This document shows, piece after piece, positions 6,928 to 11,616 of a stretch of 11,616 nucleotides of DNA. Source of the DNA: Candidatus Latescibacterota bacterium. GTDB taxonomy: Bacteria > Latescibacterota > UBA2968 > UBA8231. The stretch spans positions 1 through 11,616 of the forward strand of contig JAJDTN010000263.1 of the NCBI GenBank assembly GCA_022827165.1, in the 5' to 3' direction. The notes below the pieces were generated by a model. That model was not told where the DNA came from. It saw only the letters and a list, made by a program, of their open reading frames with translations, and did no database searches. Each line of letters opens with the position of its first letter. Positions within the stretch are counted from its first letter, which is position 1. The position numbers and the translations under genes are program-made.

Positions 6928-8653
6928 CGGGTGCCCGCGGCGGCCGGCGGTCCTGCGCCGGACCGCGGCCGTGGCGGCGTGTCTGGCCGCCTGCGCGGGA
7001 GACGCCTCCCGGCCGCCGCAGGAGGCCGCCCCGGCGGTGGGCGCGGAGGCCGCGGAGGAGGCCGGCGCCGGCCCCCGCTTCACCGACGTCACCGAGGAGG
7101 CGGGGATCCGCTTCCGGCACCGCGCCGGGGGCGGGGTCAAGGACTACATCGTGGAGGCCAAGGGCGGCGGCGGCGCCCTCTTCGACGCCGACGGGGACGG
7201 CTGGCTGGACCTCTACCTGGTGAACGGCGGCACCCTGGAGGAGGACGATCCGGCCGCCTCGACCGACGCCCTCTACCTCAACCGGCGCGACGGCACCTTT
7301 GCCGAGACCGGCCTGCCCGCCGCGGCCGGTGAGGGCTGGGGCATGGGGGCCTCGGCGGCGGACGTGGATGACGACGGCGACGCCGACCTCGTGGTCACCC
7401 GCCTCGACGGGGCTGGCCTCTACCGGAACCTCGGCGCGGAGGAGACTCGCTTTGCCCACGACCCTGGTTCCCTGGACCTCGGCGGCTGGTGCACGGGCGC
7501 CGCCTTCGGCGACTACGACCTGGACGGCGACCTCGACCTCTACGTCGCCCGCTACGTCGACTTCGACGTCGACGCCATCCCGCCCCGGGCCGGGATGTGG
7601 AAGGGTCTGATGGTCTTCGCCGGCCCCATGGGGCTGCCCGCCCACGCCGATGCCCTGCTGCGGAACGACGGGGGCCGTTTCGCCGAGGTCAGCCAGGCCT
7701 CGGGCGTGGCCGGGGTGGACCCGACGTACGGCCTCGGGGTCGTCTGGACCGACTACGACGGCGACGGCGACCCGGACATCTACGTGGCCAACGACTCGGC
7801 GCCGAACTACCTGTTCCGCAACGAGGTCGGCGGCGGGGGACCGCGGTTCCGGGAGGCGGCCTGGGAGGCCCGCGCCGCCTTCAGCGCCGAGGGCACGGCC
7901 CAGGCCGGCATGGGCATCGCCAGCGGCGACTACGACGGCGACGGCGACGGCGATCTCTTCGTGACCCATTTCGAGGACGACTACAACACCCTCTACCGCA
8001 ACGAAGGCGGCGGCCGCTTCACCGTCGCCTCCCGCGAAGCCGGTCTGGCCGAGGTGGGCCTGCCCGGACTCGCCTTCGGCACCTGCTTCCTCGACGCCGA
8101 CAACGACGGCGATCTCGATCTGGCCGTCGGCCAGGGCCACGTCTATCCGCAGGTCCGGCTCCTCGACGGGCCCCGCTACGCGCAGCCCGATCTGCTGTTG
8201 CTGAACCTCGGCGCCGCGGCGGGACACCGCTTCGAGCCGGCGCCCGGCGGCGACCTCGGCCGGCCCGCCGTCACCCGCGGCCTGATGAAGGGGGACTGGG
8301 ACGAGGACGGCGACGTCGACCTGGTGGCCATGCGTCTGGACGACCGGCCGGCGCTGCTGCGCAACGACGGTCCTCTCGCGGGGCACTGGCTCATCGTCGA
8401 TCTGCGGGGCACCACGGCCAACCGCGACGCCGTGGGCGCCCTCGTGACCGTCACCGCCGGGGGCCTGTCGCGAACGGTGGAGATCGCCGCCGGCGGCAGC
8501 TACCTCTCCCACAACGACAGGCGGGCCCACTTCGGCCTGGGGCCGCGGTCCACGGTGGATGCCGTGGAGGTGCGCTGGCCCGGCGGCGGATCGCAGAGGC
8601 TGGGTCCCATGCCGGCCGACCGCGTCGTGCGGGTCCGCCAGCCACTCCCGTGA
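6920..8653 (+). CDS. CRTAC1-family FG-GAP/VCBS beta-propeller lipoprotein with UnbV/ASPIC domain
   Basis: 577 residues from a GTG at 6920 inside the end of the lyase-like gene (8-base overlap). Residues 1-25 are a lipoprotein signal: basic PRRPAVLRR, a hydrophobic run, and LAAC with Cys25 as the lipidated residue. An Ala/Glu/Pro-rich linker follows to about residue 52. Seven calcium-binding DxDxDGxxD loops begin at residues 89, 148, 198, 278, 337, 392 and 459 (for example DYDGDGDPD at 278-286), the mark of FG-GAP/VCBS repeats folding into a seven-bladed propeller. RFTDVTEEAGI (53-63) is the usual CRTAC1 opening. The end (about 500-565), with NRDAVGALVTV, GGSYLSHNDRRAHFGLG and VEVRWPGG, matches the UnbV/ASPIC domain. 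No catalytic residues are recognisable. Such proteins are usually cell-surface or periplasmic, calcium-stabilised binding proteins. Next to a lyase and a transporter-like protein, it may bind glycan or scaffold the complex; that is inference. Confidence 0.9.
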   Translation: MSSGCPRRPAVLRRTAAVAACLAACAGDASRPPQEAAPAVGAEAAEEAGAGPRFTDVTEEAGIRFRHRAGGGVKDYIVEAKGGGGALFDADGDGWLDLYLVNGGTLEEDDPAASTDALYLNRRDGTFAETGLPAAAGEGWGMGASAADVDDDGDADLVVTRLDGAGLYRNLGAEETRFAHDPGSLDLGGWCTGAAFGDYDLDGDLDLYVARYVDFDVDAIPPRAGMWKGLMVFAGPMGLPAHADALLRNDGGRFAEVSQASGVAGVDPTYGLGVVWTDYDGDGDPDIYVANDSAPNYLFRNEVGGGGPRFREAAWEARAAFSAEGTAQAGMGIASGDYDGDGDGDLFVTHFEDDYNTLYRNEGGGRFTVASREAGLAEVGLPGLAFGTCFLDADNDGDLDLAVGQGHVYPQVRLLDGPRYAQPDLLLLNLGAAAGHRFEPAPGGDLGRPAVTRGLMKGDWDEDGDVDLVAMRLDDRPALLRNDGPLAGHWLIVDLRGTTANRDAVGALVTVTAGGLSRTVEIAAGGSYLSHNDRRAHFGLGPRSTVDAVEVRWPGGGSQRLGPMPADRVVRVRQPLP

Positions 8654-10608
8654 AGACATCATCCGACCCAGGCAAGACCTCCGCGCCGGGGCTGCGCGCC
8701 CTCCTCGTGGGCGCCGCCGGATCGATCGCCATCGGCGCCGGGGTCCCCTACTGCAACATGGTGCTCCACGGGTCGCGGATCGCCTCCTACTTCAACACCC
8801 CGGCGGCGATCATCCTGTTCTTCTTCCTGGTCCTCTTCGTCAACACCGCCATCGGCCTGTTGCGGCGCGGCTGGATGCTCAACCGCGCCGAGCTGGCCCT
8901 GGTCTACATCATGTGGATCGTGGCCACGGCGATCCCCGAGTGGGGGCTGACGGCCTTCCTGCTGCCCGACATCACCTCCCTGATCTACTACGCCACGCCC
9001 GAGAACGCCTGGAACGACGTCCTGGTGCCCTCGGTGCCGGACTGGATCATCCCCCATCACGAGATGGAGGCGGTGCGCAGCTTCTACGAGGGCGCCCCCG
9101 AGGGCATGGGCATCCCCTGGGGTCTGTGGCTGCGCCCCCTGGCCATGTGGATCCCCTTCATCCTGGCCCTCTACGTGGCCATGATCAGCAGCATGGCCAT
9201 CCTGCGGAAGCAGTGGGTGGAGCGGGAGCGGCTCGTCTATCCCCTGGTGCAGGTGCCCCTGTCGATGATCGAGGAGGACGACGAACGCCCGTCCCTGATC
9301 AAGCCGTTCTTCCGCAGCCGGCTCATGTGGATCGGGTTCCTGGTGCCCGCCGTGGTGCAGTCCCTCAACGGCCTGAACCACTACTTCCCCTACATCCCCA
9401 CGGTTCGCCTCGACGCCTCGATCCCCCTCTTCCGCGAGAGCGTGTCGGTCCCCATCCGGCTCAGCTTCCAGATGCTGGGCTTCACCTACTTCGTCAACCG
9501 CGACATCGCCTTCGGCCTCTGCTTCTTCTTCCTCCTCAACAGCTGCCAGCAGGGGATCTTCAACATCCTCGGACTGCAGAAGATCGATCCGGTCCTCGGC
9601 GTGTACAGCGCCTACACGGGTTCGATCATCGTCCACCAGGGGTTCGGCGCCATCATCGTCCTCGTCCTCTACGGGCTGTGGACGGCCCGCGGCCATCTGC
9701 GCGAGGTGGCCCGGAAAGCCCTCACCGGCGATTCCGCCGTGGACGACTCCGACGAGATCCTGTCGTACCGCGCGGCGGTGGTCCTGCTGTTCTTCAGCCT
9801 GACCTTCATGGGCGTGTGGCTGTGGCAGTCGGGGCTGCTGCCGTGGCTCACCCTCGTCTACCTGTTCCTCGCCTTCGTCCTCTTCCTCGGCATCACCCGC
9901 GTCGTCGCCGAGGGCGGGCTGGCCCACATCTTCGCGCCCATGATCGCCTCCGACTTCGTGGCCGCCAACTTCGGCACCCGCGCCCTGGGATCGAGCGGCG
10001 TCGTCGCCCTCGCCTTCACCTACATCTGGGCCAGCGACATCCTGACCTTCGTCATGGCCTCGGCCGCCAACGGCCTCAAGCTGGTGCAGGAGGCGATCCA
10101 CCGGCGGCGGCGGCTGGTGTTCTGGGCGATGATGATCGCCATCGTCCTCACCCTGGCCAGCTCGATCTGGTCGATCCTCCAGCTCGCCTACGAGTACGGG
10201 GGGATCAACACCGACCAGTTCTTCTTCGGCGGCGCCGCGCGCTACCCCTTCGACAACGCCGCGGCACGCATCCAGAGCCTCGATGGGCCGCACTGGGAGA
10301 ACTGGATCTACACCGCCGTCGGCGGCGGCCTCATGGGCTTTCTCATGTGGGCCCGCCACCACTGGCTGTGGTGGCCCTTCCACCACCTCGGCTTCCCCAT
10401 CAGCGCCGTCTTCGGCACCATGTTCTTCTCCGTCTTTCTCGCCTGGCTGTTCAAGACGGTGGTCCTGCGCTACGGCGGTCCGGGGCTCTACCTGCGGACC
10501 CGGCCCTTCTTCCTCGGCCTCATCCTCGGGCAGTTCGTCACCGCCGGGGTGTGGTACGTCGTCGACCACTTCACCGGCACCAGCGGCAACCCGGTGATGA
10601 GCTGGTGA
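8650..10608 (+). CDS. Polytopic membrane protein, DUF6785/DUF6784-like, candidate transporter
   Basis: 652 residues from a GTG at 8650 whose last two bases open the preceding stop (GTGA, 4-base overlap), so translation is probably coupled; no good Shine-Dalgarno precedes it. The reading frame is open far upstream, but that part is an arginine-rich shadow of the propeller gene. About 14 hydrophobic segments can be drawn, near 16-36, 52-71, 82-103, 164-185, 225-240, 270-295, 325-345, 374-393, 397-418, 445-470, 488-512, 552-568, 582-605 and 617-638. GVPYCNMVLHGSRIASYFNT (31-50), the NRAELALVYIMW segment (78-89) and RVVAEGGLAHIF (417-428) recall DUF6785/DUF6784 proteins, which I believe are distantly related to the oligopeptide transporter (OPT) fold. 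The segment 186-218 (RKQWVERERLVYPLVQVPLS) is conserved-looking and amphipathic. The substrate is unknown. Its place after a glycan lyase suggests uptake of the released oligosaccharides across the inner membrane. Confidence 0.82.
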   Translation: MKTSSDPGKTSAPGLRALLVGAAGSIAIGAGVPYCNMVLHGSRIASYFNTPAAIILFFFLVLFVNTAIGLLRRGWMLNRAELALVYIMWIVATAIPEWGLTAFLLPDITSLIYYATPENAWNDVLVPSVPDWIIPHHEMEAVRSFYEGAPEGMGIPWGLWLRPLAMWIPFILALYVAMISSMAILRKQWVERERLVYPLVQVPLSMIEEDDERPSLIKPFFRSRLMWIGFLVPAVVQSLNGLNHYFPYIPTVRLDASIPLFRESVSVPIRLSFQMLGFTYFVNRDIAFGLCFFFLLNSCQQGIFNILGLQKIDPVLGVYSAYTGSIIVHQGFGAIIVLVLYGLWTARGHLREVARKALTGDSAVDDSDEILSYRAAVVLLFFSLTFMGVWLWQSGLLPWLTLVYLFLAFVLFLGITRVVAEGGLAHIFAPMIASDFVAANFGTRALGSSGVVALAFTYIWASDILTFVMASAANGLKLVQEAIHRRRRLVFWAMMIAIVLTLASSIWSILQLAYEYGGINTDQFFFGGAARYPFDNAAARIQSLDGPHWENWIYTAVGGGLMGFLMWARHHWLWWPFHHLGFPISAVFGTMFFSVFLAWLFKTVVLRYGGPGLYLRTRPFFLGLILGQFVTAGVWYVVDHFTGTSGNPVMSW

Positions 10609-10698
10609 GGCGGGGGCAAGCCCTGAGCAGGGAGAGGGCCCCGGGCCGCGGTGATCCGGTTGCGGGCCGCTTCGGGGGGTTCGTACCCTAACGCCGTC
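10609..10698 (+). promoter_or_regulatory. Spacer with weak promoter candidate, no clear ribosome binding site
   Basis: This is the only non-overlapping junction on the plus strand (90 bases). TTGCGG (10660-10665) and TACCCT (10684-10689) with an 18-base spacer form a weak sigma-70-like pair. Transcription from it would start within a few bases of the ATG at 10699. The nearest G-run (10674-10679) is 19 bases before the ATG, too far to be a normal Shine-Dalgarno. The downstream gene is therefore either leaderless or a sixth operon member with a weak initiation site. A short CCCTGAGCAGGG inverted repeat (10621-10632) has no T-tract. Confidence 0.25.
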
Positions 10699-11616
10699 AT
10701 GTTCGGGATTCGCTGCCAACGGGGCGCGGGCGCCTGGTTGCTCGCCGGTGCGGCTGCCCTGGTGTCCGGGGTCCCCGCCCACGGCTACAACGTCTACGGT
10801 CTCGGGGCGGAGCAGCCCAACCCGTGGAGCGCGGCGGTCTCCACCGAGCCGGGGGACTACATCGCGGCGGGCCCCGACGGCCTGGGCAGCCGCCGGGTGG
10901 CCGTGGGCACGCAGCCCTCGTACCCCACTTGGCGCGAGACCCTGGCCGTCTCCGTGGACAGCACCGGCGGCTCGTGGCTGCGCCCCTTCTTCCTGCCCGA
11001 CACCCTGAACCTGGCCCGCGACGGGGTGCGGGACCGCATCAAGCACGGCATCCTCCACAACATCGCCATCAGCGGCTGCAACAACATCGCCTCCGCCGTC
11101 GTCGTGGTGCGGCCCATCTTCGACGGCGACCCGAAGACGGCCAGCCTGTTCCGCGCCAGCGCCACCGAGGACCCGGCGCAGCGGGCCCAGTTCTACGTGC
11201 AGAACACGATCGTCAATCTGGGCGCCGACTTCCCCATCAACCGGGTCCGCTTCTTCCCGCGACTCGGCCGCGAGAACCCCAAGCTCGAGGAGATCCTGGA
11301 CGGCATGGGCGAGCCCCGCCTGAGGCCGGAGGACCTGGGCGAGCAGGACTTCTCCCTCAACACCCTCCCCTGGTACGAGGTCTCCGTCGCCCCGCGTTCC
11401 GCCGGCTTCGCCGGGAGCTGCTTCTGGCGCAGCAGCACCCGTCCCTGGTTCCGGCGCATCGCCTGGTCGAACCCGCAGCCCGATCCACAGCTCACCCTCA
11501 TCCGCCGGGAGCTGGAGAACTTCGACGTGGTCGTCGACATCCGCTTCCCGAGCCGGCCGCTGCAGTGGATCGCCTTCCGGCCGGTGGACCCCATCGCCAA
11601 CTGGGAGATGGCCGAG
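10699..11616 (+). CDS. Secreted discoidin-like protein, close paralogue of the first operon gene (3' end missing)
   Basis: 306 codons, open to the right edge. The start is ATG at 10699, giving a signal peptide (MFGIRCQRGAGAWLLAG..., likely cleavage near VPAHG/YNVYG). It aligns with the 1049-3223 product along almost its whole visible length: YNVYGLGAEQPNPW with FDVYGIGGQDGNPW, WLRPFFLPDTLNLARDGVRD with WLQPFFIPDTLNLARDGVRD, FDGDPKTA with FDGDPTTA, VQNTIVNLGADFPINRVRFF with IQNTIVDLGVNYPVNRIRFF, and EDFSLNTLPWYEV-type segments before WR-STRPWF. The discoidin-like DGD-T loop is kept. By this alignment about 410 residues should lie beyond the edge, presumably ending in the same FlgD-like sorting domain. 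Ligand specificity may differ, since the N-terminal 40 mature residues and the loop at 150-165 vary most. The function is unknown beyond probable surface binding. Confidence 0.88.
   Translation, partial: MFGIRCQRGAGAWLLAGAAALVSGVPAHGYNVYGLGAEQPNPWSAAVSTEPGDYIAAGPDGLGSRRVAVGTQPSYPTWRETLAVSVDSTGGSWLRPFFLPDTLNLARDGVRDRIKHGILHNIAISGCNNIASAVVVVRPIFDGDPKTASLFRASATEDPAQRAQFYVQNTIVNLGADFPINRVRFFPRLGRENPKLEEILDGMGEPRLRPEDLGEQDFSLNTLPWYEVSVAPRSAGFAGSCFWRSSTRPWFRRIAWSNPQPDPQLTLIRRELENFDVVVDIRFPSRPLQWIAFRPVDPIANWEMAE

Noticed and set aside
3955..7140. 1061-residue open frame on the minus strand opposite the lyase-like gene
   Set aside because: Low-complexity protein rich in Gly, Ala, Arg, Val and His with no domain pattern. 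It is the usual antisense shadow of a GC-rich gene; the plus-strand gene has a signal peptide and family motifs.
7489..8649. Upstream extension of the membrane protein frame
   Set aside because: Arg-rich shadow of the propeller gene. The GTG at 8650 gives a short polar N-terminus followed directly by the first membrane segment.
6854..8662. 602-residue minus-strand open frame opposite the propeller gene
   Set aside because: Its Val- and Gly-rich repeats simply mirror the DxDxDG codons of the real gene.
10621..10632. CCCTGAGCAGGG inverted repeat as a terminator
   Set aside because: The stem is only four to five base pairs and no T-run follows, so it is not a convincing intrinsic terminator.
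8659..11058. 799-residue minus-strand open frame opposite the membrane protein
   Set aside because: An Asp/Glu/His/Gln-rich stretch mirroring hydrophobic codons on the other strand. It runs through an intergenic spacer and another gene and shows no domain.

Overview
This is a very GC-rich, gene-dense bacterial window with no RNA genes, mobile elements or CRISPR. Secreted proteins with a C-terminal domain of the FlgD-like/gliding-motility type, next to CRTAC1-type beta-propeller lipoproteins and a DUF6785-like membrane protein, suggest an uncultured FCB- or PVC-like phylum (for example Latescibacterota, Eisenbacteria or a relative). That placement is inference from gene content only.

Layout: (1) a minus-strand gene for a secreted protein starts at 953 and runs off the left edge. 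(2) A 95-base divergent promoter region (954-1048) is the only clearly AT-containing patch. (3) A five-gene plus-strand operon runs from 1049 to 10608 with every junction overlapping (17, 17, 8 and 4 bases). In order it encodes a secreted discoidin-like protein with a C-terminal sorting-type domain, a lipoprotein with a formylglycine-generating-enzyme-like fold but no catalytic cysteines, a 966-residue secreted protein resembling exo-rhamnogalacturonan lyases (PL26/YetA type), a seven-loop FG-GAP/UnbV-ASPIC lipoprotein, and a large polytopic membrane protein of the DUF6785/DUF6784 type. (4) A 90-base spacer. (5) A second close paralogue of the first operon gene starts at 10699 and runs off the right edge.

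Interpretation: four of the five operon products carry export signals and the fifth is a multi-spanning membrane protein. The set reads as a surface glycan capture, cleavage and uptake locus built from parts other than SusC/SusD. The three paralogous discoidin-like proteins would be surface or matrix binders, the PL26-like protein the depolymerase, the two lipoproteins accessory binding proteins, and the membrane protein a candidate importer. The roles of the discoidin-like family, the FGE-like protein and the transporter are inferred from domain type and neighbourhood, not demonstrated. Large ORFs on the opposite strand are coding shadows of GC-rich genes.
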